NCBI RefSeq assembly: GCF_009455625.1
Contig: NZ_QPEQ01000001.1
Coordinates: forward strand, 2,356,001-2,420,000
Length of the DNA: 64,000 bases
Direction: 5' to 3'
DNA from: Paraburkholderia bonniea
GTDB taxonomy: Bacteria; Pseudomonadota; Gammaproteobacteria; Burkholderiales; Burkholderiaceae
The notes beneath the pieces were generated by a model. It did not search any database, was not told where the DNA came from, and saw only the letters and a program-made list of their open reading frames with translations. Shown here one piece after another: positions 28,766-38,335 of this stretch (position 1 is the stretch's first letter; each line of letters begins with the position of its first letter). A program made the position numbers and the translations under genes.

Positions 28766-30004
28766 TCAAACACGCTTGAAAACCAGCGTGCCGTTCGTCC
28801 CACCAAAACCGAACGAATTTTTCAGCGCGACATCAATTTTCATTTCTCGCGCCGTATTCGCGCAGTAATCAAGGTCACATGCTGGATCTTGATTAAAGAT
28901 ATTGATGGTCGGCGGCGAGATCTGGTGATGCAGCGCCAGCACCGTGAATACCGACTCCAGCCCTCCTGCGCCACCCAGCAAATGGCCCGTCATCGACTTG
29001 GTTGAATTGACGACCATATGCTTTGCATGATCGCCAAACGCCCGTTTGATACCGGTGGTTTCGGCGAGATCACCTAGCGGCGTGGAAGTGCCGTGGGCAT
29101 TCAGGTAATTCACCTGATCGACGTTGACTCCGGCATTTTTCATCGCAGCCAGCATGCAACGGCGGGCACCATCACCATCCTCAAGCGGCGCAGTCATGTG
29201 ATAAGCATCGCCGCTCATCCCGTAACCACCAACTTCCGCATAAATCTTCGCGCCACGCGCTTTCGCATGCTCGTATTCTTCAAGCACCATCACGCCCGCG
29301 CCCTCTCCCAGCACAAAACCGTCCCGGTCTTTATCCCATGGGCGGCTGGCTGTTGCCGGATCATCATTACGCTGCGATAGCGCACGCGCAGCAGCGAAAC
29401 CACCTACTCCGAGCGGCGACACTGTTGATTCGGCCCCGCCAGCGATCATTACATCGGCATCGCCGTATTCGATCAGACGTGACGCTTCGCCAATGCAATG
29501 CAACCCTGTGGTACAGGCGGTCACAATCGCCAGATTCGGCCCCTTGAAGCCAAACTTGATCGACAAATGACCGGAAATCATATTGATGATCGACGCGGGT
29601 ACAAAAAACGGCGAAATGCGACGCGGCCCACGATTCAGAAGTTCTGTCTGGGTCACCTCAATCATCGGCAGCCCACCGATGCCTGAACCGACCACAACCC
29701 CCATCCGTTCAGCGTTTTCGTCAGTAACCTCAAGCCCGCTGTCCTTCATCGCCTGCATGCCCGCTGCCACGCCGTAATGGATAAACGTATCCATGTGGCG
29801 TGCTTCCTTGCCGGAAATGTAATCCTCGATATTGAAACCCTTCACCTCGCCAGCGAAGCGAGTCGAGAAGTCCGATGCATCGAACTTCGTGATGTCGGCA
29901 ATGCCAGACTTGCCAGCGACCAGATTGGCCCACCCATCGGCAACATTATTGCCAACAGGCGAAATCAGCCCCAGGCCTGTAACAACAACTCGGCGACGAC
30001 TCAC
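28766..30004 (-). CDS. fabF: 3-oxoacyl-ACP synthase II
   Basis: Condensing enzyme for elongation in type II fatty-acid synthesis, needed for cis-vaccenate and temperature adaptation. It has 412 residues. The active-site Cys164 is in VTACTTGLH; the two catalytic histidines lie in NAHGTST and [11 protein letters not shown]. The start is a GTG at 30004 preceded by AAAAGGGG; an ATG further upstream (30070) would add a non-homologous 22-residue stretch. It is last of the fab block after acpP, with a 246-bp gap. Confidence 0.96.
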   Translation of the reverse strand: MSRRRVVVTGLGLISPVGNNVADGWANLVAGKSGIADITKFDASDFSTRFAGEVKGFNIEDYISGKEARHMDTFIHYGVAAGMQAMKDSGLEVTDENAERMGVVVGSGIGGLPMIEVTQTELLNRGPRRISPFFVPASIINMISGHLSIKFGFKGPNLAIVTACTTGLHCIGEASRLIEYGDADVMIAGGAESTVSPLGVGGFAAARALSQRNDDPATASRPWDKDRDGFVLGEGAGVMVLEEYEHAKARGAKIYAEVGGYGMSGDAYHMTAPLEDGDGARRCMLAAMKNAGVNVDQVNYLNAHGTSTPLGDLAETTGIKRAFGDHAKHMVVNSTKSMTGHLLGGAGGLESVFTVLALHHQISPPTINIFNQDPACDLDYCANTAREMKIDVALKNSFGFGGTNGTLVFKRV

Positions 30005-30250
30005 GGTAACCCCTTTTTCATAGGATGACAAAAGCAAAAGCCACAACGGCAGCAAGAAACAGTCCTGCATACCGTGTGGCTAGTTAACTCTATAAATGCG
30101 TCGACGAATACGCCAACAAATCCGCCGATAGATGCATTGGCCAATACGCTTGCATTCGCCCTGAGCATCGCGCCATTCCTGCTTGCACCGAAACCGGGCA
30201 TCACAGGGACGCACGCAGCACTAGCACGCAAACGTAAATAGCCAATGACC

Positions 30251-30490
30251 TTAGGCCTTGACGTTAGCGCGAGCGTAGTCGATAGCCTGTTGCACCGTGG
30301 TAATTTTCTCAGCTTCTTCGTCAGGAATTTCCATGCCGAATTCGTCTTCGAGCGCCATTACGAGTTCGACGGTATCGAGCGAATCAGCGCCCAGATCGTT
30401 CACGAACGAAGCCTCGTTCTTGATCTCTGCCTCGGCTACGCCCAGTTGTTCTGCAACGATTTTCTTGACGCGCTGTTCGATGTTGTCCAT
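30251..30490 (-). CDS. acpP: Acyl carrier protein
   Basis: A 79-residue acidic carrier of growing acyl chains. The phosphopantetheine attachment site is Ser37 in [10 protein letters not shown]. It starts at ATG 30490 with a strong GGAGGGG ribosome binding site five bases upstream, fitting its usually very high expression. It lies between fabG and fabF, the standard order; AcpS, which activates it, is encoded in the same long cluster. Confidence 0.98.
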
Positions 30491-30638
30491 TACCCCTCCA
30501 AGGGAAAAAAGTTCATAAATACAAGTGCGGGCATTTTATCAGGTTTGCCCCGGTAAAAATGCCCCACACAGTTCCTGTCCAGACACCGCCCAGGCACATT
30601 GCAAACGCACCCAAAAACGGATAAGTAACTGGATTGAA

Positions 30639-31391
30639 TTACGACATGTACATGCCGCCGTTAACGTGAAGCGTCGTGCCAGTAATATAGCCCGCGTGCG
30701 GTGCAGCAAGAAAGGCTACCGCATGGGCAATGTCTTCCGGGCTACCTAGACGGCCAAGCGGAATTTGGCTCTTGAGCGCCACTTGCTGATCGTCCGGCAA
30801 TGTTTTTGTCATGTCGGTATCAATAAAACCTGGCGCTACGCAGTTCACCGTGATGCCACGGCTGCCAATTTCGCGCGCCAGCGAGCGTGTCATACCTGCC
30901 ACACCCGCCTTGGCTGCCGCGTAATTAATCTGCCCCGGGTTACCCGATGAGCCCACCACCGAAGTGATATTGATGATGCGGCCATTCCGGGCCTTCATCA
31001 TCGGCCGCAGCACTGCACGCGACAAGCGAAAGACTGATTTGAGATTGGTATCAATCACCGCATCCCAGTCTTCATCCTTCATCCGCAATGTCAGTTGATC
31101 CTTCGTAATGCCCGCGTTATTCACCAGCACATGAAGCGCGCCAAACTCCTTAACGATGCCTTCGATCAGAATTTCGGCCGCTGCAGCGTCGTTGACATCC
31201 AGCACGGCACCACGTCCACTCAAACCCGCCTCAACGAACAAACCCGTAATCGCTTCAGCGCCGCGGCTGCTAGTCGCCGTGCCGATCACTGTTGCGCCCT
31301 GCCGCGCCAATTCCAGCGCGATCGCCCGGCCAATACCGCGTGACGCACCCGTTACTAGCGCGATCTGTTTATCGAAAATATTAACTGTCAT
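30639..31391 (-). CDS. fabG: 3-oxoacyl-ACP reductase
   Basis: NADPH-dependent short-chain dehydrogenase that reduces beta-ketoacyl-ACP. It has 250 residues from MTVNIFDKQ. The cofactor-binding GASRGIG is at 15-21, NNAG at 91-94, and the catalytic Ser144, Tyr157 and Lys161 (YAAAK) are all present. The start at 31391 is preferred over the ORF extension to 31487, which only overlaps fabD. It follows fabD by 19 bases and precedes acpP. Confidence 0.97.
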   Translation of the reverse strand: MTVNIFDKQIALVTGASRGIGRAIALELARQGATVIGTATSSRGAEAITGLFVEAGLSGRGAVLDVNDAAAAEILIEGIVKEFGALHVLVNNAGITKDQLTLRMKDEDWDAVIDTNLKSVFRLSRAVLRPMMKARNGRIINITSVVGSSGNPGQINYAAAKAGVAGMTRSLAREIGSRGITVNCVAPGFIDTDMTKTLPDDQQVALKSQIPLGRLGSPEDIAHAVAFLAAPHAGYITGTTLHVNGGMYMS

Positions 31392-31410
31392 AAATATCCG
31401 GATTGCCCGT

Positions 31411-32352
31411 TCAAGCGTTGACGAGCCGAAGTGCCTCATCAAGCGAGGCAGGGTCAGTAATCGACACGCCAGCCAGATTGCCATCAATGCGTTTCGTTAG
31501 CCCTGACAGCACTTTTCCAGGGCCCGATTCAATCACATGCGTCACACCTTGCTGCGCCAGCAGCTGGATACTTTCGACCCAGCGCACCGGACCTGCGGCC
31601 TGGCGCACCAGCGCGTCCTTGATCTCAGCCGGGTCACTCACCACGGCAACATCAACGTTATTCACCAATGGGATAAGAGGCGTGCGAATCTCGATCTTCG
31701 TCAGGTACTCGCGCAACTGGTCTGACGCAGGCTTCAACAGTGACGAATGAAACGGCGCGGAAACCGGCAACGGCAATGCGCGTTTGGCACCCTTTGCCTT
31801 GGCAAGTTCGCAGGCCTGTTCAACCGCGGCCTTATGGCCCGCTATCACCACCTGAGCGGGCGCATTGAAATTAACTGCCTCGACGATGCCCGCACCCGCC
31901 ACGCCTGAAGCCTCCGCGCACACTGCCCGCACGGTGTCGTCGTCCAGACCCAAAATGGCAGCCATACCGCCTGCACCCACTGGAACTGCCGATTGCATCG
32001 CTTGAGCGCGAAAGCGAACCAGCGGCACTGCATCACGAAAAGCCAGCGCGCCAGCGGCAACCAGCGCGGTGTATTCGCCGAGACTGTGCCCCGCAACGAA
32101 CGCAGGCGTAGCCCCTGTTACGGCCTGCCACACGCGATAAATCGCGCAGGCCGCAACCAGCATCACTGGCTGAGTGTTAGTGGTGAGATTCAAATCATCG
32201 ACAGGGCCTTCAGCAATCAGTCGACCCAGATCCTGGTCGAGTGCCTCTGACGCCTCCTGAAGGGTTTCGCGCACGACAGCGTGATCGGCAAACGCATTGA
32301 GCATTCCAACCGACTGCGAGCCTTGCCCGGGAAAAACAAACGCAAATTTCAT
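31411..32352 (-). CDS. fabD: Malonyl-CoA:ACP transacylase
   Basis: Loads malonyl groups onto ACP. It has 313 residues from MKFAFVFPGQGSQ. The nucleophile Ser90 is in GHSLGE, and a second conserved segment PVSAPFHSSLL supplies the catalytic His. The upstream open frame to 32634 overlaps fabH and lacks any family features, so it is excluded. It lies between fabH (89-base gap) and fabG. Confidence 0.97.
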   Translation of the reverse strand: MKFAFVFPGQGSQSVGMLNAFADHAVVRETLQEASEALDQDLGRLIAEGPVDDLNLTTNTQPVMLVAACAIYRVWQAVTGATPAFVAGHSLGEYTALVAAGALAFRDAVPLVRFRAQAMQSAVPVGAGGMAAILGLDDDTVRAVCAEASGVAGAGIVEAVNFNAPAQVVIAGHKAAVEQACELAKAKGAKRALPLPVSAPFHSSLLKPASDQLREYLTKIEIRTPLIPLVNNVDVAVVSDPAEIKDALVRQAAGPVRWVESIQLLAQQGVTHVIESGPGKVLSGLTKRIDGNLAGVSITDPASLDEALRLVNA

Positions 32353-32441
32353 GTCGCCCCCATTTGATATGCACAGACGCAGCTGTGCATGCGCACATAG
32401 CGCGCCCAGAAAATGAGCGCCTGCGCTACTGTGCGATTTTC

Positions 32442-33431
32442 TTAATAACGAATAACTGAAGCGCCCCAGGTAAAACCACCGCCGACGCCTTCGATCAATA
32501 CATTCTGGCCACGCTGAATCCGGCCATCGCGCACGGCAACGTCGAAGGCCAGCGGAATAGAGGCGGCTGAGGTATTGCCATGTTCGCCCACCGTGACAAC
32601 CATCCGCTCCTGCGGCAAACCCAGCTTGCGGCACGTGCTTTGCATAATGCGAATATTGGCCTGATGGGGAATGAGCCAGTCGATCTGGCCGGGTGTCAGA
32701 CTCGCCTTTGCAAGGGCTTCGAGCGCGACTTTTTCGAGCACATTGACCGCCAGCTTGAACACCGCCTGCCCGTCCATATGCAAAAACGCACTGCCAGCCA
32801 CCACGCCGCGGTTCACATTACCGGGTGTGCAGAGAATATGTGCGTGGCTGCCATCCGCGTGCAATGCGCTGGCTAGCACGCCAGGTTCATCCGATGCCGA
32901 CAGGATGACAGCACCCGCGCCGTCGCCAAACAACACACAAGTAGTGCGATCGTTGAAATCGAGAATACGGGAAAAAGTTTCAGCACCAATCACTAGCGCG
33001 GTGCGATGCTGGCCACTGCGAATAAAGCTGTCAGCAGTCGCCACTGCATAGGCAAAACCGGAGCAAACCGCCTGAATATCAAATGCCGCCCCACCATTCC
33101 GGATACCCAGCTTGTTTTGCAGCAGACAAGCGGTGCTCGGGAAAACGAAGTCTGGTGTGGACGTGGCGACAATAATCAAGTCGATTGACTGGGCGTCAAT
33201 AGCGGCGGCTTCGATTGCACGTTGTGCAGCGATCAGGGCGAGATCACTGGTTGTGACATCCGGCTCAGCAAAGTGGCGTGCGTGGATGCCCGTGCGGGCA
33301 ACGATCCACTCATCGCTGGTCTCAACCCCCTGTTGCGCCAGACGGTCAGCAAGTTCCTGATTAGTGATACGCCCGGGCGGCAAATAACTGCCGGTGCCGA
33401 GCACACGAGAATAAGTTGTCGATTGAACCAT
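32442..33431 (-). CDS. fabH: 3-oxoacyl-ACP synthase III
   Basis: Initiates fatty-acid synthesis by condensing acetyl-CoA with malonyl-ACP. It has 329 residues. Catalytic Cys123 is in [10 protein letters not shown], the His in LIPHQAN (about 253-259), and the Asn in [10 protein letters not shown]. The ATG abuts the stop of plsX (33432) with no gap, a typical coupled pair. Confidence 0.97.
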   Translation of the reverse strand: MVQSTTYSRVLGTGSYLPPGRITNQELADRLAQQGVETSDEWIVARTGIHARHFAEPDVTTSDLALIAAQRAIEAAAIDAQSIDLIIVATSTPDFVFPSTACLLQNKLGIRNGGAAFDIQAVCSGFAYAVATADSFIRSGQHRTALVIGAETFSRILDFNDRTTCVLFGDGAGAVILSASDEPGVLASALHADGSHAHILCTPGNVNRGVVAGSAFLHMDGQAVFKLAVNVLEKVALEALAKASLTPGQIDWLIPHQANIRIMQSTCRKLGLPQERMVVTVGEHGNTSAASIPLAFDVAVRDGRIQRGQNVLIEGVGGGFTWGASVIRY

Positions 33432-34544
33432 TTATGCCTTCGAGGGTAGCGATGCAGCGCAAGGCTCAGCGGGGAGGCCAATTGCGGAATCTACCCCGGC
33501 CACGCCACCAGCATCAAGCGCCGTCTGCTGCAGGGAACGCGCATTGTCGTCCTCCATAGCGCGAGCAAGACGCTCCAGCACGCCATTTTTGGCGGCATCA
33601 TAGCCGCGTTTGATCGCCCACTCAAATGCGTAGGCATCCGCCGAACCATGGCTTTTAATCACAAGGCCGCGCAGCCCTAGCAAGGCTGCGCCATTGTATT
33701 GACGCGGATCTACCCGCTTTTTGAAGCGCAGCAGCACTGGCAGCGCAAGCACAGCCATGATGCGGGTCAACCACGAACGGCCAAACTCTTCCTTGATGAT
33801 GCTGGAGAGCATCTGCGCCAAACCTTCCGAGGTTTTCAGCGCGACATTACCGACAAAACCATCGCAAACAATCACGTCGGTCGTGCCCTTGTAAATATCG
33901 TCGCCCTCAACATTGCCGCGAAAATTCAGCGCGCTGGCACGGAGCAACTCGCCCGCACGCTTGATGGTTTCGTTGCCTTTGATCACTTCTTCGCCGATAT
34001 TGAGCAGCCCAATCGTGGGATGCTCCTTGCCTTCCAGCGCGGATACCAGCGCATGCCCCATCTCAGCGAACTGCAACAGATGCTGCGGTTCGCAATCGAC
34101 GTTGGCACCCAAGTCCAGCATCATGGTGTAGCCCGTAGGAGTGGGCATGGCAAACGCAATCGCCGGACGCTCGATGCCCGGCAGCGTTTTCAGCACGTAA
34201 CGGGAAACCGCCATCAGCGCCCCGGTATTGCCGGCAGAAATACAAGCTTGTGCCGCACCTTCCTTGACGAGGTTCAGCGCAACCCGCATTGAGGAATCTT
34301 TTTTCTTGCGCAGCGCAACTTCAACCGGATCGTCCATTGCGACTATCTCGGAGGCAGCAACAACCGTTAACGCTGGATTATTCAGCGCTTTCGATTTTTT
34401 TAACTGGGCAAGAATCGCACTTTCAATACCAACGAGCATCAAGCGTGCGTCGGGGTGCGAGCGGACAAAGCTAAGCGCAGCGGGAACGGTCACGGATGGA
34501 CCGTGGTCGCCTCCCATGCAATCTATCGTGAGCTTTACAGTCAT
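33432..34544 (-). CDS. plsX: Phosphate acyltransferase
   Basis: Converts acyl-ACP to acyl-phosphate for the PlsY step of phospholipid synthesis. It has 370 residues; the start [16 protein letters not shown] and the segments [10 protein letters not shown] and [12 protein letters not shown] are family hallmarks. The C-terminal about 30 residues are Ala/Gly-rich and variable. It is separated from rpmF by 146 bp that contain two hairpins, so it may have its own promoter there or depend on read-through. Confidence 0.97.
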   Translation of the reverse strand: MTVKLTIDCMGGDHGPSVTVPAALSFVRSHPDARLMLVGIESAILAQLKKSKALNNPALTVVAASEIVAMDDPVEVALRKKKDSSMRVALNLVKEGAAQACISAGNTGALMAVSRYVLKTLPGIERPAIAFAMPTPTGYTMMLDLGANVDCEPQHLLQFAEMGHALVSALEGKEHPTIGLLNIGEEVIKGNETIKRAGELLRASALNFRGNVEGDDIYKGTTDVIVCDGFVGNVALKTSEGLAQMLSSIIKEEFGRSWLTRIMAVLALPVLLRFKKRVDPRQYNGAALLGLRGLVIKSHGSADAYAFEWAIKRGYDAAKNGVLERLARAMEDDNARSLQQTALDAGGVAGVDSAIGLPAEPCAASLPSKA

Positions 34545-34567
34545 GGAATGCGACGAATTTCAGGCAC

Positions 34568-34597
34568 AAAAAAGCGGCAATTGAATGCCGCCTTTTT
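34568..34597 (-). terminator. Second hairpin between rpmF and plsX
   Basis: Stem GCGGCA / TGCCGC (34574-34579 and 34586-34591) with a 6-base loop, flanked by A6 on one side and T5 on the other. On the minus strand it reads as an intrinsic terminator with TTTTTT. It lies 24 bases upstream of the plsX start. Confidence 0.65.
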
Positions 34598-34668
34598 GCT
34601 GAGCCGGGAAATGTCAAGCGAGCCGATCACTCAGCGAAACGCTAACGGCACGTGCGTTAAAACAACTA

Positions 34669-34705
34669 ACGAAAAACGATTAATCAGGGATTAATCGTTT
34701 TTCGT
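34669..34705 (-). terminator. Long hairpin overlapping the rpmF stop
   Basis: Perfect 17-bp inverted repeat (34669-34685 and 34689-34705) with a 3-base loop and core CGATTAATC / GATTAATCG. It spans the rpmF stop codon (34691-34693). On the minus strand the second arm ends GTTTTTCGT, followed by T-rich sequence. It is likely a terminator or processing/stability hairpin of the rpmF transcript. Confidence 0.65.
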
Positions 34706-34870
34706 CTTAACGACTTTGCGACCACGATAAAAGCCATTCGGGCTAATGTGGTGGCGCCGGTGAATTTCACCTGTCGATGGTTCAACACCCAGAGGCGCAA
34801 CGGTAAGACCATCATGCGAGCGGTGCATACCGCGCTTTGACGGCGACTTCTTGTTTTGCTGAACTGCCAT
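34691..34870 (-). CDS. rpmF: 50S ribosomal protein L32
   Basis: A 59-residue ribosomal protein starting [20 protein letters not shown], the family N-terminus. It has a GGAG site eight bases upstream of the ATG at 34870; the upstream frame to 34903 is not needed. It follows yceD by 108 bases. This form lacks the zinc-binding Cys pairs seen in some L32 proteins. Confidence 0.97.
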   Translation of the reverse strand: MAVQQNKKSPSKRGMHRSHDGLTVAPLGVEPSTGEIHRRHHISPNGFYRGRKVVKTKND

Positions 34871-34978
34871 GACAACTCCTAAAAATTTTTCAGATTCTAA
34901 CACAGCCCGGCGACGCTGCCGCCATTAACCCAATGGCCAGCCAGACCGCATGCCTGCCCGACCGACCAACTCAACCAC

Positions 34979-35593
34979 TCAATGCTTCTTGCGCTTTAAT
35001 GCCTCAAGCACCGCAAACGGATTTGGCCGTTCTGGCTTGCTTTCAATGGCATCCTGCGCCTCGTCCGGCATATCGCCTTGTGCTGCGCCCATGCCAGAAA
35101 CAAGGCTTTCATGCACCGCCGGACAAATTTCATGCTTGGGCACGAGCGGTAACGCAAGCAACAACTCTTCTTCGATCAGATCGCACAGATCAAACTGGCG
35201 CGAACCAACAATCACATCAATTTCGCTTTCATCCAGCGGAAACGCCTCTGCTTCAGCCTCGGTGTTGACAATCCGGTACGTCGCATCAGCAGCAAAGGTT
35301 TGCAGATAGGGAGCGAGACATCGCTGGCACTCAAGCCATGCGGCACCATGCAACGCAAGCCGTAAATAAGGCTGAGGCTCTTCGGCACCATTATCTTGCA
35401 GCTCAGGCTGAGTCGCGCCCTCGGCTTGCCACGTGAACGTGGTATCACGGTCTGGCGCTTCGGCCGGAATTTCATTTAGCATGCGCGGCAGTTGCGAAGC
35501 CCTTACCGCGCCAGCCGCCTGGCAACCACTCCGCGCAAATTCGAACAAATCGAGTTCGCGGGGATCAACCGGCAGCCCCTGATGTTGAGTCAT
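34979..35593 (-). CDS. YceD/DUF177 family protein
   Basis: A 204-residue acidic protein of the YceD (DUF177) family, regularly encoded just before rpmF and linked to large-subunit rRNA accumulation in plants and bacteria. The conserved ECQRCL (about 99-104) and CDLIEEELLLALPLVPKHEICP (about 139-160) are present. The C-terminus NPFAVLEALKRKKH is typical. The start at 35593 has AAAGGAG upstream; the longer frame to 35773 would add a hydrophobic, Cys-rich stretch not found in the family. Confidence 0.9.
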   Translation of the reverse strand: MTQHQGLPVDPRELDLFEFARSGCQAAGAVRASQLPRMLNEIPAEAPDRDTTFTWQAEGATQPELQDNGAEEPQPYLRLALHGAAWLECQRCLAPYLQTFAADATYRIVNTEAEAEAFPLDESEIDVIVGSRQFDLCDLIEEELLLALPLVPKHEICPAVHESLVSGMGAAQGDMPDEAQDAIESKPERPNPFAVLEALKRKKH

Positions 35594-35913
35594 GCTTGCT
35601 CCTTTATCAGAAAGGCTTTCGCAGCATGCTTGGCAAAAATATCGTTGCTGGGCACACACCACAGCGCAAAAACACCCAGCACCTGCAGCGACTAGCGCAA
35701 CCATCAAATAATCGGCAGATCTGAGCCAGCGTTTTGCCAAGGCTTGCTTGGTCAAGAACCAAGACTTACCCACCGCTTAATATTTGCGCTACGCCCAAAA
35801 GCCCAAAATCATAACTACTTTGTCTTTTTGAGTCAAACAATTAAGATTGGCGTCGCGCGCGTTGCGCCGCCACCTTTTTTACCTCGCCCGCTCCTCCTAA
35901 CCGCTGGTTCAAC
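35594..35913. other. Divergent promoter region yceD / maf
   Basis: 320 bp without a gene between divergent yceD and maf. The part near 35790-35850 is AT-rich and holds a plausible maf promoter. An open frame continuous with yceD crosses part of it but lacks support. Confidence 0.45.
35820..35847 (+). promoter_or_regulatory. Candidate sigma-70 promoter for maf
   Basis: TTGTCT (35820-35825) and TAAGAT (35842-35847) are separated by 16 bases in an AT-rich stretch, about 65 bases before the maf ATG. Confidence 0.4.
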
Positions 35914-36540
35914 ATGTCCGACTCTGCGACTCGCCTTCCCCGTCTGATTCTTGCGTCAAGCTCACGCTATCGCCAGCAACTACTCGAGCGTTTGCGTATT
36001 CCTTTTGACGTGGCGGTTCCGGCGCTCGATGAAACACCGTTCACTGGCGAAACACCCGCCGCCACTGCATTGCGGCTAGCTGAAGCCAAAGCGCGGACAG
36101 TCGCAGAGCAGTTCAGCGGCAATGGCGACGTGCTAGTGATTGGCTCAGACCAGGTTGCAACCTTCGATAACCGTCAAATCGGCAAGCCTGGCACACACGA
36201 CAACGCATTAGCGCAGCTCCAGGCCATGCGCGGCCGGGAAGTACTGTTTCATAGCGCGCTATGTCTGTTTGACAGCCGCTCTGGCACGGCGCAAACGCAA
36301 GATGTCATCACCCGGGTTCACTTCAGGAATCTGTCCGATGCCGCGCTCGAGGCTTATTTACACACAGAACAACCCTACGATGTCGCTGGCAGCGCCAAAT
36401 CAGAAGGACTCGGGATCGTGCTGCTCGAAGCCATTCACTCCGACGACCCAACAGCACTCGTCGGCCTGCCACTGATCGCACTCACACACATGCTGCTTGT
36501 CGCGGCTTACCCATTATTGGAACTGGAGAAAGCATCTTGA
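35914..36540 (+). CDS. Maf-family nucleotide pyrophosphatase (YceF type)
   Basis: House-cleaning pyrophosphatase of 208 residues. The start LPRLILASSSRYRQQLLERL is the Maf signature and SDQVATF carries the catalytic Asp. The sequence resembles the YceF branch (7-methyl-GTP pyrophosphatase) more than the dTTP-specific branch, and the neighbourhood with yceD-rpmF matches the E. coli yceF-yceD-rpmF locus, though here transcribed divergently. Its stop overlaps the start of the next gene. Confidence 0.9.
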   Translation: MSDSATRLPRLILASSSRYRQQLLERLRIPFDVAVPALDETPFTGETPAATALRLAEAKARTVAEQFSGNGDVLVIGSDQVATFDNRQIGKPGTHDNALAQLQAMRGREVLFHSALCLFDSRSGTAQTQDVITRVHFRNLSDAALEAYLHTEQPYDVAGSAKSEGLGIVLLEAIHSDDPTALVGLPLIALTHMLLVAAYPLLELEKAS

Positions 36541-37259
36541 GCAGCGGCGTTCTGTATTTGATCCCCAACACCCTCGGCGAAGGGGATGCCGACGCGCTTG
36601 CCACTGTGCTACCGGCCTCCGTTCAGGCCAAAGCCGCAAGCCTCTGCTATTACATCGGCGAAAACGCAAAAACCACGCGCGTCTTTTTGAAGAAAATCGG
36701 CACCGAACGGCCCATCCAGGAAATCGAAATCAAGGAATTGAACGTCAATACGCCAGCGGGCGAAATTGACCGGCTGCTAGCGCCAATCCTCGCAGGCACC
36801 GATGCCGGGCTGGTTTCGGAGGCTGGCTGCCCTGCTGTCGCCGACCCAGGCGCGCTGCTAGTCAGGCGCGCGCACGAACGAGGTGTCAAAGTAGTGCCCT
36901 TCGTCGGGCCTAGTTCGATTTTGCTGGCCCTGATGGCTTCGGGGCTAAATGGCCAGAGCTTCGCGTTTCATGGGTATTTGCCAGTCGATGCCGTCGAACG
37001 GGCAAAGCGTCTGCGCGATCTGGAACAACAATCGCGCAAGGGCCGGCAAACGCAAATTTTTATCGAAACGCCGTATCGCAATCGCGCCTTATTCGACACG
37101 CTTCTGGCTACGTGCGCGCCATCAACGCTGGTTTGCGTCGCAGTGGATCTCACACTGGGGAGCGAAACGATCATGAGCCACGCCACGGCAGACTGGAAAA
37201 AAAAGGCGGTGCCTGATTTGCACAAGCGGCCCGCCATTTTTCTGCTACTCGCGGTTTAA
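36537..37259 (+). CDS. SAM-dependent tetrapyrrole-methylase-fold protein, RsmI-like
   Basis: A 240-residue protein with the TP-methylase fold. It has LYLIPNTLGEGD at the start, SEAGCPAVADPGA (about 94-106) and PFVGPSSILLALMASGLNGQSFAFHGYLP (about 121-149), the motifs shared with RsmI, the 16S rRNA 2'-O-methyltransferase for C1402. It lacks the RsmI N-terminal GNLGD pattern and is probably a paralogue with an unknown substrate. Translation begins at a TTG (36537) with GGAGAA upstream, overlapping the maf stop, so it is coupled to maf. Confidence 0.8.
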   Translation: MSSGVLYLIPNTLGEGDADALATVLPASVQAKAASLCYYIGENAKTTRVFLKKIGTERPIQEIEIKELNVNTPAGEIDRLLAPILAGTDAGLVSEAGCPAVADPGALLVRRAHERGVKVVPFVGPSSILLALMASGLNGQSFAFHGYLPVDAVERAKRLRDLEQQSRKGRQTQIFIETPYRNRALFDTLLATCAPSTLVCVAVDLTLGSETIMSHATADWKKKAVPDLHKRPAIFLLLAV

Positions 37260-37273
37260 CCCCGCACGTCAAA

Positions 37274-37301
37274 CATCGCCGCCCCAGCGGCGACGGCGAT
37301 G
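37274..37301. terminator. Hairpin between convergent genes
   Basis: Perfect 8-bp stem CATCGCCG / CGGCGATG with a 12-base loop, in the 46-bp gap between the methylase and sppA. It could serve both convergent transcripts; there is no U-run. Confidence 0.4.
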
Positions 37302-37305
37302 GAAT

Positions 37306-38310
37306 TCAACGCAAGCTAAGTTTGTCGCCAAAGACCAGCGCGTGTATCGCCGCGCTTCCTGCTGCTGCGCCAAATTTACGGGCCACGCGATCGGAAAGAC
37401 TTTCTTTCACGGTGAAATCAACCAGATCGGGGGCCTTGATAATGTCCCTGGCGACATAGTCAATATCGCCAAAGCCATCGGCCAGACCAAGCCCAACGCT
37501 AGTTTCACCCGTCCAGAACAGCCCCGAGAAAATCTCCGGCGTTTCATGCAGACGTTTGCCACGCCCCTTACGCACGGCATCAATGAACTGCTGATGGATC
37601 TGGTCCAGCATGGACTGGGCATGGGCGTCCATTTGCGGCGTATCAGGCGAAAACGGATCGAAAAACCCCTTGTTCTCGCCCGAGGTGCGCATCCGGCGCT
37701 GGACACCTAGCTTGTCCATCAATCCGGTAAAGCCAAAGCCATCCATGCGCACGCCAATTGATCCAACGATGCTGGCTTTATCCACATAAATCTTGTCCGC
37801 GGCAGCGGCGACGTAATAGCCCCCCGACGCGCACATCTCCCCCACCACGACATACAGCGGGATGGATGGGTACTTGCCACGCAACCGGCGAATCTCGTTA
37901 TTGATAATGCCCGCCTGCACCGGACTGCCGCCCGGGCTATCAACGCGCAAAATAACGCCCGCCGTACCCGCATCGCTAAACGCATCGCGTAGCGAAGCTC
38001 CGATATCCCGGGCATTCGCGCCAGAATCAGCGGAGATTTCGCCGTCGAGCGTCACCAACGCCGTATGACGGCCCGTCGACACGGCTTTCTCGCTCGACAC
38101 GTCAGAGATGCGCCAGATAATGCCCAGCACAATAAACAGAAAGACGAAGCGGAAAAAAATCTTCCAGCGGCGCGCTGCTTTTTGTTCGCTGATCGCGGCC
38201 AGCGCGATGCGTTCAAGCGCCGCGCGCTCCCAGCCTGGCTCATCGGCAGGCCGGCTAGCAGGAGATGCTGCGGATGATGCAAAAGGATCTGGAGTGTGAT
38301 TGTCAGCCAT
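37306..38310 (-). CDS. sppA: Signal peptide peptidase SppA, short form
   Basis: Membrane-anchored S49 serine protease that digests released signal peptides. It has 334 residues from MADNHTPDPF: a Pro/Ala-rich N-tail, one membrane helix (about 51-67), then the protease domain with Ser162 in EMCASGGYY and Lys214 in SGENKGFFDPF. The spacing of 52 residues equals that of the Bacillus SppA Ser/Lys pair, so the catalytic dyad looks intact. The ORF extension to 38490 overlaps the Rieske gene and is excluded. It is last in the rluC-gph-Rieske-sppA run. Confidence 0.92.
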   Translation of the reverse strand: MADNHTPDPFASSAASPASRPADEPGWERAALERIALAAISEQKAARRWKIFFRFVFLFIVLGIIWRISDVSSEKAVSTGRHTALVTLDGEISADSGANARDIGASLRDAFSDAGTAGVILRVDSPGGSPVQAGIINNEIRRLRGKYPSIPLYVVVGEMCASGGYYVAAAADKIYVDKASIVGSIGVRMDGFGFTGLMDKLGVQRRMRTSGENKGFFDPFSPDTPQMDAHAQSMLDQIHQQFIDAVRKGRGKRLHETPEIFSGLFWTGETSVGLGLADGFGDIDYVARDIIKAPDLVDFTVKESLSDRVARKFGAAAGSAAIHALVFGDKLSLR

Positions 38311-38335
38311 GCTTACAAAGAGGAAGGGAGGAAGA

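Noticed and set aside
30001-30231. 76-codon minus-strand frame in the acpP-fabF gap
   Set aside because: Cys-rich and hydrophobic end but no ribosome binding site or recognised family; it runs over the true fabF start region.
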